A stretch of DNA of 64,000 bases, taken from contig NZ_JACIBU010000001.1 of the NCBI RefSeq assembly GCF_014195485.1, positions 2,542,001-2,606,000 on the forward strand, given 5' to 3'. The stretch is from Modestobacter versicolor (lineage in GTDB: Bacteria > Actinomycetota > Actinomycetes > Mycobacteriales > Geodermatophilaceae). How positions within the stretch are numbered: the first letter of the stretch is position 1; every line of letters begins with the position of its first letter. The translations under genes and the position numbers were made by a program. The notes beneath the pieces were generated by a model. It worked only from the letters and a program-made list of their open reading frames with translations, ran no database searches and was not told the origin of the DNA. Below are positions 29,172-36,250 of the stretch, one piece after another.

Positions 29172-31949
29172 TCACCGGCAGCCGCAGCCGGCCAGGGCGT
29201 CGGCGACGGCGTCCAGCGAGCCCTCGGCGGCGGTGAGGCTGCCGACCACCGCGTCGGCCACGAAGGCGAAGGCGAGCAGCCGGCCGTCGGTGGTGACCAC
29301 CGTGCCGGCGAGGGCGTTGACCCCCAGCAGGGTGCCGGTCTTGGCCCGCACCGTGCCCGGGCCGGCCTTGCCGGCCTCGACCGCGCGCTCGGTCAGGGTC
29401 CCGGTGAAGCCGGCGATGGGCAGACCGGAGAGCAGTCCGTCGCCCCCGGGGAGGCTGCCGTCGGCCGCGCCCTGCAGGACGTCGACGAGCAGCCCGGCGG
29501 GTGCCCGGTCGCCCTGGGACAGCCCGCTGGCGTCGAAGAGCGCCAGCCCGGCGGTGTCCAGCCCGGCCTCGGCGAGGGCCGCGGTGACCCCGGCGGCCGC
29601 GCCGTCGAAGCTCGCCGGCAGGCCGCGGGCCAGGGCGACCTGGCGGCCGAGGGTCTCGGCGAGCAGGTTGTCCGAGGCGGTGAGCGCCTGCTCGACCAGC
29701 CGCTCGACCGGCGCGGACTCCACGCTGCCCAGCGTGGCGGCGCCGGCCGGCGCCGTGCCCAGCTCGACGGCGGCGCCGGGTGCACCCAGCGCGGCGGCGA
29801 GCGCACGCCCGGCGTCGGTGCCCGGTGAACCGCTGCGCTGGTCCTCCCCGGGCTCCACCCGGGCGCCGTCGACGGCGGTGGCCGTGACCGGGGCGGCGTA
29901 GGTCGACGGCGCGTCCTCCGGCCCCCAGCCCGACGCGGTGAGCGGGCCGGTGAACAGCGAGTTGTCGACGACCACGCTGCTCACCGGCTGGCCGCCGAGC
30001 GCCTGCTGCACCTGCCCGGCGAGGTCGGCGACGGTGGCCGCACCGGGGTAGTCGGTCGACGGGGCCACCGTGGACAGCGTCGGGTCTCCCCCGCCGACCA
30101 GCACCACCTGGCCGGGGCTGCTGCCGGCGACCACGGTGGTGGTGAAGGTCTCGGTGGGGCCGAGAGTGGTCAGCGCCGCCAGCCCGGTGAGCAGCTTGGC
30201 GGTGGACGCCGGGGTGCTGTTCGGGTCGGCGGCGTCCTGGTCGAAGAGCACCTGGCCGGTGGCGACGTCGACGACCTCGGCGGACAGCCCGGTGCCCAGG
30301 GGCGGCGCGGTGAGCAGCGGCCTGAGCACCGCCAGCAGCGCCGTCGGGTCCGGGACCGGGGCGTCGGCCGACAGCTCGGCGAGCGCCGGCGCGGGGTTCC
30401 CGAGCTCCGGCAGGACGGCGTCGGGCACCTGCTCGGCGTCCTCGGCGACCGTCGCCCCGTCGTCACCGCCGGTCAGCTGGAGGGTCAGCACGACACCGGC
30501 CGCGACCAGCACGAGGGCGAGGACGGCGGCGAGCAGGACCTTCAGGCCGCGGCGGCCACCGGCCCTGCCCACCTCGGGGGCTGCGGCGGTGGCGCCGCGG
30601 GCCTCGGTGCGGGGAGCCGGGGTGGCCCGCCGGGCGGCCTCGTCCGCGGCGGCCTGCCGCTGCGCCGCCCACTCGGCCTGCGCCCGCTCGACGTCGGCCC
30701 GCTCCGCGGCCTCCCGCTCGGCGGCGGCACGCTGGGCGGCGGCCCGCTCGGCGGCGGACCGCTCGAGCGCCGCGCGCTCGGCGGCCTCGGCCTGCTGCGC
30801 GGCGGCCACCCGGGCCGCGGCGGCCCGCTCGGCTGCCTCGTGCTGGATCGCCGCCCGCTCGGCGGCCATCTCCGCAGCGGCGGCCGCGCGCTCGGCCTCG
30901 GCCTGCTCGGCGGCTGCCCGCTCGGCGGCGAGCCGGTCGGCCTCGGCCTGCTCGACCGCCCGGCGCTCGGCCTCCGCCTGCTCGGCAGCGACCCGCTCGG
31001 CCTCGGCGGCCGCGGCGGCGGCCTGCGCCACGGCGGCCTGCTCGGCTGCCGCCTGCTCCACCGCGGCCTGCTCGGCGGCCGCCCGCTGGGCGGCCCACTC
31101 CCGGACGGCGGCGAGGTCGGCGGCGGCCTGCGCGGCGCGCGCCCGCTCGAGCTCCGCCTCGTCGGCGGCGGCCTGCGCGGCAGCGGCGAGCTCGGTGGCC
31201 TCGGCGGCAGCCCGGTCGGCGGCAGCGCGCTCGGCCGCCCACCTCTTCACCTCGGCGAGGTCGGCGGCCGCCTGCTCGGCGGCGAGCCGCCGTGCCTCCG
31301 CGGCGGCGGCGTCCTCGGGAGCCGGCGCGGCGTCCTGGCCCGCCTGCGCACCGGGCTCTGCCGGCACGGCCTGCTCGGCGGCACCGGCGGTCTCCGCGAC
31401 CGGCGGGGCCTCGGACACCGGGGCCGGCTCGGCCACCGGCTGCGGCTCGGCGACCGGCTGCGGCTCGGCCACCGGCTGCGGCTCGGCCACCGGCTGCGGC
31501 TCGACCACCGGGGTCGGCGCCTCGACCGGCGCCGGGTCCGCGACCGGCGCTGCGTCGGGCACGGGCTGGGCGACCGGCTGCGGCTCAACGGCCACGGACG
31601 CGTCCCCGGGCCCGACGGCTGCGGGCGCGTTGGCCGACGGGGCGTCCTCGGCAGGTGCGGCCGGCGTTCCCGCGGGAACGCCGGACGACTCGGGCTCCGG
31701 TGACCCCGCAGGCGCCTGGGCGGCCGGCGGCTCAGCGGGCTGCGCGGGCTCGGCGACGGGCAGGGCCTCCCCCGCGGGTGCCTCGGGCGTTCCCGCGGGA
31801 ACGCCGGGCGGGCCGGGCTCCGGTGACGCCGCGGACGGCTGGGCGGGCGTCGTCCCGGTGGTCCCGGACGTCTCCGGAGGGCCCTCGCCGGCTCCGTCCA
31901 CGGGCTGCCCCGACGACTCCTCGCGCGGACTGTCCGCGATCTCCCCCAC
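29172..31949 (-). CDS. dacB: D-Ala-D-Ala carboxypeptidase/endopeptidase (PBP4 family) with long N-terminal extension
   Basis: This is a peptidoglycan-trimming S13 serine peptidase anchored in the membrane. The 925-residue product is about twice the family length. Its C-terminal half has the penicilloyl motifs STAK (near residue 580, in STPASTAKLLTG), SDN (ASDNLLAETL) and KTG (RAKTGTLLGV, near 870). A single helix (KVLLAAVLALVLVAAGVVL, about 470-490) precedes it. Everything before is cytoplasmic: a Pro/Ala/Glu-rich region with four EPQPVA repeats, then about 220 residues of Ala/Glu/Arg coiled coil (AAERAAAEQAEAER pattern). The GTG start at 31949 is the better of two; GTG 31994 would leave 9 bases to ppa. 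Divergent from ppa, as Rv3627c is from Rv3628. Confidence 0.88.
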   Translation of the reverse strand: MGEIADSPREESSGQPVDGAGEGPPETSGTTGTTPAQPSAASPEPGPPGVPAGTPEAPAGEALPVAEPAQPAEPPAAQAPAGSPEPESSGVPAGTPAAPAEDAPSANAPAAVGPGDASVAVEPQPVAQPVPDAAPVADPAPVEAPTPVVEPQPVAEPQPVAEPQPVAEPQPVAEPAPVSEAPPVAETAGAAEQAVPAEPGAQAGQDAAPAPEDAAAAEARRLAAEQAAADLAEVKRWAAERAAADRAAAEATELAAAAQAAADEAELERARAAQAAADLAAVREWAAQRAAAEQAAVEQAAAEQAAVAQAAAAAAEAERVAAEQAEAERRAVEQAEADRLAAERAAAEQAEAERAAAAAEMAAERAAIQHEAAERAAAARVAAAQQAEAAERAALERSAAERAAAQRAAAEREAAERADVERAQAEWAAQRQAAADEAARRATPAPRTEARGATAAAPEVGRAGGRRGLKVLLAAVLALVLVAAGVVLTLQLTGGDDGATVAEDAEQVPDAVLPELGNPAPALAELSADAPVPDPTALLAVLRPLLTAPPLGTGLSAEVVDVATGQVLFDQDAADPNSTPASTAKLLTGLAALTTLGPTETFTTTVVAGSSPGQVVLVGGGDPTLSTVAPSTDYPGAATVADLAGQVQQALGGQPVSSVVVDNSLFTGPLTASGWGPEDAPSTYAAPVTATAVDGARVEPGEDQRSGSPGTDAGRALAAALGAPGAAVELGTAPAGAATLGSVESAPVERLVEQALTASDNLLAETLGRQVALARGLPASFDGAAAGVTAALAEAGLDTAGLALFDASGLSQGDRAPAGLLVDVLQGAADGSLPGGDGLLSGLPIAGFTGTLTERAVEAGKAGPGTVRAKTGTLLGVNALAGTVVTTDGRLLAFAFVADAVVGSLTAAEGSLDAVADALAGCGCR
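31423..31509 (-). repeat. In-gene 18-bp tandem repeat (EPQPVA units)
   Basis: Four and a half near-identical copies of an 18-bp unit (GGCTGCGGCTCGGCCACC on the plus strand) inside dacB encode the EPQPVA repeat. Unit number could vary between strains by slippage without changing frame. Confidence 0.75.
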
Positions 31950-32003
31950 CCCCCGGAGTGACCTGCGCCGACGCGGCGGCCGGTCGTACGCCACACTATC
32001 GGC

Positions 32004-32501
32004 GTGCAGTTCGACGTGACGGTAGAGATCCCCAAGGGCCAGCGGAACAAGTACGAGCTGGACCACGCCACCGGACGCATCCGCCTGGACCGGATGCTGT
32101 TCACCTCGACCCGGTACCCCGCCGACTACGGGTACATCGAGGAGACGCTCGGGATGGACGGTGACCCCCTCGACGCCCTGGTGCTCCTGGAGGAGCCGAC
32201 CTTCCCGGGGTGCCTCATCACCTGCCGTGCCATCGGCATGTTCCGGATGACCGACGAGAAGGGCGGGGACGACAAGGTCCTCACCGTCCCGGCGACGGAC
32301 CCCCGGGTGGCCCACCTGCAGGACATCAACGACGTCTCCGAGTTCGACCGGCTGGAGATCCAGCACTTCTTCGAGACCTACAAGGACCTCGAGCCGGGCA
32401 AGTCGGTCGAGGGCGCCGAGTGGGTCGGGCGCGCCGAGGCCGAGGCCGAGATCGAGGCCTCCCGCCAGCGCGCCGTCGACACCCCGTACGGACCGCACTG
32501 A
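32004..32501 (+). CDS. ppa: Inorganic pyrophosphatase (soluble, family I)
   Basis: Ppa hydrolyses pyrophosphate released by biosynthesis. The 165-residue product shows [32 protein letters not shown], and the metal-binding signature [10 protein letters not shown] with its three aspartates. [14 protein letters not shown] and [12 protein letters not shown] follow. The GTG at 32004 has CACACT six bases upstream and no Shine-Dalgarno sequence, which suggests a leaderless message. Its stop codon opens a short dispersed-repeat copy that forms a perfect 11-bp hairpin. The organism also encodes the membrane pyrophosphatase HppA in this window. Confidence 0.96.
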   Translation: MQFDVTVEIPKGQRNKYELDHATGRIRLDRMLFTSTRYPADYGYIEETLGMDGDPLDALVLLEEPTFPGCLITCRAIGMFRMTDEKGGDDKVLTVPATDPRVAHLQDINDVSEFDRLEIQHFFETYKDLEPGKSVEGAEWVGRAEAEAEIEASRQRAVDTPYGPH

Positions 32502-32536
32502 CGAAGGGCCCTCCTGCCCCTGCAGGAGGGCCGAGC
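32499..32536 (+). repeat. Dispersed intergenic repeat, copy 5 (core deleted)
   Basis: It begins with the ppa stop (TGACGAAGGGCCCTCCTGC) and keeps only the two outer arms around a 4-base loop. It is the simplest form of the family and shows what the arms can do alone: make a terminator. Confidence 0.7.
32507..32532. terminator. ppa terminator hairpin
   Basis: GGCCCTCCTGC-CCCT-GCAGGAGGGCC is a perfect 11-bp stem with a 4-base loop, 5 bases after the ppa stop codon. There is no U-tract, as is common for actinobacterial terminators. Confidence 0.7.
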
Positions 32537-32652
32537 ACGCACCGACCCGTGACGGCGGCGCACCCACCGGGTGCGCCGCCGTCGGCGTCTGGCGGTCCCG
32601 GCCGGTCGCGGGCAGGCTGGGCGCTCGCCCGCCCCCGGACCGATCGGACGAC

Positions 32653-34248
32653 GTGAGCACAGCTGAGGAACAGGCCGCCGCGGACCCGTCCGCCGCAGTC
32701 GCCATGGAGATCGCCGCCGGCTACACGACCCCGGGACCCGCGCTGGCCCTCGGCTCGGTCGTGCACGGCGGCAGCGCGCACCCCGCGGCCCAGGTGCGCG
32801 TGCCGCTGTCGATGCTGAACCGGCACGGGCTGATCGCCGGCGCCACGGGCACCGGGAAGACCAAGACGCTGCAGCTGCTGGCCGAGCAGCTGTCCGCCCA
32901 GGGCGTGCCCGTGGTGCTCGCCGACGTCAAGGGCGACCTCAGCGGGCTGGCCCGGCCCGGCGACCGGAGCGACCGGGTGGCGACGCGGGCCACCGACACC
33001 GCGGACGACTGGACCCCGACCGGCTACCCCGTCGAGTACCTGGCACTGGGCGGGCTGGGCAGCGGCGTCCCGCTCCGCGCGTCGATCACCTCCTTCGGCC
33101 CGCTGCTGCTGAGCAAGGTGCTCGACCTCAACGCCACCCAGACCAGCTCGCTGGGCCTGGTCTTCCACTACGCGGACTCCGCCGGCCTGCCGCTGCTGGA
33201 CCTCAAGGACCTGCGCGCGGTGATCAGCTGGCTCACCAGCGACGAGGGCAAGCCGGAGCTGAAGCAGCTCGGCGGGTTGTCCCGGGCCACTGCCGGCGTC
33301 CTGCTGCGCGAGCTCATCGCGCTCGAGGACGGCGGCGGCGACGTCTTCTTCGGCGAGCCGGAGTGGGAGATCACCGACCTGCTGCGCACCGCCGCCGACG
33401 GTCGCGGGGTGATCAGCTCGGTCGAGCTCAGCGAGCTGCAGGGTCGCCCGCAGCTGTTCTCCACGTTCCTGATGTGGCTGCTCGCCGACCTGTTCGAGGA
33501 GCTGCCGGAGGTCGGTGACCTGGACCGGCCGAAGCTGGTCTTCTTCTTCGACGAGGCGCACCTGCTGTTCACCGGGGCCAGCAAGGCCTTCCTCGAGACG
33601 GTCACCCAGACCGTGCGGCTGATCCGGTCGAAGGGGGTGGGCGTCTTCTTCGTGACGCAGAACCCGACCGACGTGCCCTCGGCCGTGCTGGGTCAGCTGG
33701 GCAACCGGGTCCAGCACGCGCTGCGGTCGTTCACCCCCGAGGACGCCGACGCGCTGCGGAAGACGGTGCGCACCTACCCGAAGAGCGATGCCTACGACAT
33801 CGCCGAGACCCTGGGCGCGCTCGGCACCGGGGAGGCGCTGGTCACCGTGCTCAGCGAGCGGGGGGCGCCGACGCCGGTCGCCTGGACGGTGCTCCGGGCG
33901 CCCCGCTCGACGATGGGCCCGCTGGACCCGGCGGAGCAGCAGCGGCTGGTGGCCGCATCACCCCTGCAGGCGAGGTACGGGCAGCCGCTGGACCGGGACT
34001 CCGCCCACGAGCGGCTGGCCGCCCGGATGACCCCGCCGGCTCCCCCGCTCCCGCCGCCGACGCCGACGCCGCGGGACGAGACACCTGCTCCTCGCCGGCA
34101 GCCGCGGCGGGAGCCGGAGCCCGCCGACGAGGGCGTGCTGGACGGCGTGCTCAGCTCGCCGGTGTTCCGGTCGTTCGCCCGTTCCGCCGCCTCGGCGCTG
34201 GGCCGGGAGATCACCCGGGGCATCTTCGGCACCCGTCGCCGCCACTGA
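32653..34248 (+). CDS. HerA/FtsK-superfamily ATPase, DUF853 (YjgR-like)
   Basis: This is a helicase-like hexameric ATPase of unknown role; E. coli YjgR and M. tuberculosis Rv2510c are family members. The 531-residue product shows Walker A GATGTGKTKT (about residue 60), LADVKGDLSG, and Walker B LVFFFDEAHLLF, then a sensor region VFFVTQNPTDVP. The DUF853 C terminus has a Pro-rich linker and a short basic end (REITRGIFGTRRR). The GTG at 32653 has no clear ribosome site. It is a single gene between ppa and an SRPBCC gene, with no nuclease partner (NurA) nearby, unlike archaeal HerA. Confidence 0.92.
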   Translation: MSTAEEQAAADPSAAVAMEIAAGYTTPGPALALGSVVHGGSAHPAAQVRVPLSMLNRHGLIAGATGTGKTKTLQLLAEQLSAQGVPVVLADVKGDLSGLARPGDRSDRVATRATDTADDWTPTGYPVEYLALGGLGSGVPLRASITSFGPLLLSKVLDLNATQTSSLGLVFHYADSAGLPLLDLKDLRAVISWLTSDEGKPELKQLGGLSRATAGVLLRELIALEDGGGDVFFGEPEWEITDLLRTAADGRGVISSVELSELQGRPQLFSTFLMWLLADLFEELPEVGDLDRPKLVFFFDEAHLLFTGASKAFLETVTQTVRLIRSKGVGVFFVTQNPTDVPSAVLGQLGNRVQHALRSFTPEDADALRKTVRTYPKSDAYDIAETLGALGTGEALVTVLSERGAPTPVAWTVLRAPRSTMGPLDPAEQQRLVAASPLQARYGQPLDRDSAHERLAARMTPPAPPLPPPTPTPRDETPAPRRQPRREPEPADEGVLDGVLSSPVFRSFARSAASALGREITRGIFGTRRRH

Positions 34249-34305
34249 GCGCCCGGGGAGACGCGGGGCTCCCGGTGGACCCAGCTCCGGTGCTTGACTG
34301 CGCCG

Positions 34306-34764
34306 GTGACCACTGACCAGGAGGAACCGCGCCGCGTCACGGCGAGCCGGGAGATCGCGGCCGGCGCCGAGCGCATCTTCGAGCTCATCGCCGACCCCGC
34401 CCGGCAGCCCGAGTGGGACGGCAACGAGAACCTGTCCCAGGCCGCCGAGGGCCAGCGGGTCCGGGACGTCGGCCAGGTGTTCGTGATGGCGATCACCAAC
34501 GGCAGCGTCCGGGAGAACCACGTCGTGGACTTCGAGGAGGGCCGGCGCATCGCCTGGCGACCGGCCGAGCCGGGTCAGCAGCCGCCCGGGCACCAGTGGT
34601 CGTGGGAGCTCGAGCCGGTCGACCCGACGCGGACGCGGGTCACCCACACCTACGACTGGACCGAGCTGACCGACGAAAAGCGCTTCGTCCGCGCCCGGGA
34701 CACCGGCGTCGGCCGGCTCGAGGCCTCGCTCGCCCGGCTCGCCGCGCTCGCCGAGCGCGGGTGA
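34306..34764 (+). CDS. SRPBCC (START/polyketide cyclase-like) protein
   Basis: A 152-residue single-domain protein of the SRPBCC fold, which forms a deep hydrophobic ligand cavity. The family start VTASREIAAGAERIFELIADPARQPEWDG is spread over residues about 11-40 and the end is WELEPVDPTRTRVTHTYDW plus a C-terminal helix. The ligand is unknown. The GTG at 34306 is chosen; a TTG at 34294 is the alternative. A GAGGAGG inside the first codons is not followed by a start. It is a single gene ending in a hairpin before the oppositely transcribed tRNA. Confidence 0.88.
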   Translation: MTTDQEEPRRVTASREIAAGAERIFELIADPARQPEWDGNENLSQAAEGQRVRDVGQVFVMAITNGSVRENHVVDFEEGRRIAWRPAEPGQQPPGHQWSWELEPVDPTRTRVTHTYDWTELTDEKRFVRARDTGVGRLEASLARLAALAERG

Positions 34765-34808
34765 CCCCACCCCGCTCCGGGCGGCTGGCCCCGGCCCCGG
34801 AGACGACT

Positions 34809-34840
34809 CAGCGGCTCCGTCCGGGAGGACGAGGCCGCTG
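34809..34840. terminator. Hairpin between SRPBCC gene and tRNA-Thr
   Basis: CAGCGGC...GCCGCTG arms with inner GTCC/GGAC pairing give an imperfect stem-loop between convergent transcripts. Confidence 0.5.
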
Positions 34841-34850
34841 GGTGGAGGAG

Positions 34851-34923
34851 AGCCGCCTGTCGGAATCGAACCGACGACCTTCTCATTACGAGTGAGATGC
34901 TCTACCGACTGAGCTAAGGCGGC
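34851..34923 (-). tRNA. tRNA-Thr(CGT)
   Basis: Read on the minus strand it folds as a complete cloverleaf: acceptor GCCGCCT/AGGCGGC, D arm GCTC...GAGC, anticodon stem TCTCA/TGAGA with loop CTCGTAA (anticodon CGT, reading ACG), and T arm GTCGG-TTCGATT-CCGAC. The CCA end is not encoded, as is usual in actinobacteria. No other tRNA is near. Confidence 0.96.
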
Positions 34924-34992
34924 GGACTGCGCGGGTGAGCTTACGGCACCGCGGTCGTCCGGCTGCGGACCCCCTGCCGGTGCCGACCGGGG

Positions 34993-36165
34993 TCAGGCGG
35001 GCAGCCGCAGCGCCACGGTGAGCGCCTCGATCGCGATCTGCGGCTTCACGTTCTGCTCCAGCGCGGTGCGCGCGGCGAGGATCGCGTCGATCCGGCGGAC
35101 GGCACCCTCGGCCCCGATCCGGCGGGCCAGCTCGACGGCGTCGGTGCGGCGGTCCGGGTGAGCCAGCGGCACCCGCAGCTCACCGGCGCCCGCGGCCGCG
35201 ACCACCAGCGCGTCCCGGTAGAGGGCGGCCAGGTCGACCAGCGCCCGGTCCAGCGAGTCGCGGCCCAGCCGGGTCGCCCGCGACTTCTGCCGCTTCTCCA
35301 GCTCCTTGAGCTGCCCGGCGCCCCGGCTGGCGGCCGCCACGCCCGGCCCGCGGGCGCCCACGCCGAGGCTGGCCTTGACCGCCTCGGTCTCCGCGGCGTC
35401 TACCTCGGCCACGGTCTTGTCCGACTCCTCCTTCGCCGAGCCCACCAGGTCGTCGGCGGCGTTGAGGCAGGCGGCGAGGGAGACCAGGGACAGCGGGATG
35501 TCGAGCACGGCCTTGCGGGCCAGCCGGGCCGACTCGTCGCGGGCGAGGTGCCGGGCCCGCCCCACGTGCCCGCCGGCGGCCGCCGCGGACCAGGCCGCGA
35601 GCGCCGGGTCGACGCCGTCGCGGCGGACCAGCACCTCGGCGACCGACTCGATCGTCGGGGTGCGCAGCGGCACCACCCGGCAGCGGGAGCGGATGGTGAC
35701 CGGCACGTCGTCGGGGTGCAGCGAGGGGGCGCAGAGCAGGATCACCGTGCGCGGAGGCGGCTCCTCGAGCATCTTCAGCACGGCGTTGGACGCCGCCTCG
35801 CTCATCCGGTCGGCGTCCTCGACCAGCACGATCTGCCAGCGGCCCTGCGACGGCGCCCGGGCTGCGGTGCGCACGATGCCGCGGACCTCGGCGACCCCGA
35901 TCGACAGCCCCTCGGGCACGACCCGGTGCACGTCGGCGTGGCTGCCGTGCAGCACGGTGCGGCACTCGTGGCAGGTGCCGTCGCCCCCGGCCGGGCACTG
36001 CAGCGCCGCGGCGAACGCGCGCGCGGCCACCGACCGACCCGATCCGGGCGGCCCGGTGAACAGCCAGGCATGGGTCATCGAGCTCGGCTGGGCGACCGCG
36101 GCCTGCAGCTCGGCCACGACCGCCGGCTGCCCCACGACGTCCACCCACACCCCACCGGCCGTCAC
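34993..36165 (-). CDS. holB: DNA polymerase III subunit delta'
   Basis: Delta' is the stator of the clamp loader that places the beta clamp on DNA. The 390-residue product has the AAA fold with GPPGSGRSVAAR, where the Walker lysine is replaced by Arg, as expected for this ATP-inactive subunit. It also has the zinc module CPAGGDGTCHECRTVLHGSH, VEDADRMSEAASNAVLKMLEEPP and the sensor TIRSRCRVVPL. A charged helical insertion (about residues 245-300) and C-terminal collar domain follow. The GTG at 36165 follows AGGATGGACCC; a TTG at 36183 is less likely. It lies after tmk on the same strand, as in many bacteria. Confidence 0.94.
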   Translation of the reverse strand: MTAGGVWVDVVGQPAVVAELQAAVAQPSSMTHAWLFTGPPGSGRSVAARAFAAALQCPAGGDGTCHECRTVLHGSHADVHRVVPEGLSIGVAEVRGIVRTAARAPSQGRWQIVLVEDADRMSEAASNAVLKMLEEPPPRTVILLCAPSLHPDDVPVTIRSRCRVVPLRTPTIESVAEVLVRRDGVDPALAAWSAAAAGGHVGRARHLARDESARLARKAVLDIPLSLVSLAACLNAADDLVGSAKEESDKTVAEVDAAETEAVKASLGVGARGPGVAAASRGAGQLKELEKRQKSRATRLGRDSLDRALVDLAALYRDALVVAAAGAGELRVPLAHPDRRTDAVELARRIGAEGAVRRIDAILAARTALEQNVKPQIAIEALTVALRLPA

Positions 36166-36183
36166 GGGTCCATCCTCGCGCAA

Positions 36184-36250
36184 ACTCCGTTCGGCCCCCT
36201 CCAGAGGCTCACCGCGAGCTCGCGAGTGGTGAGGAGGAGGGGGTCCTTCA
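36184..36250 (-). repeat. Dispersed intergenic inverted repeat, copy 4 (full length)
   Basis: On the minus strand: TGAAGGACCCCCTCC, TCACCACTCGCGAGCTCGCGG, and TGGAGGGGGCCGAAC in successive blocks. The first three bases are the tmk stop codon. Arms CCCCCTCC/GGAGGGGG can pair around the central palindrome CGCGAGCTCGCG. It lies between tmk and holB, so it could reduce read-through into holB. Confidence 0.75.
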
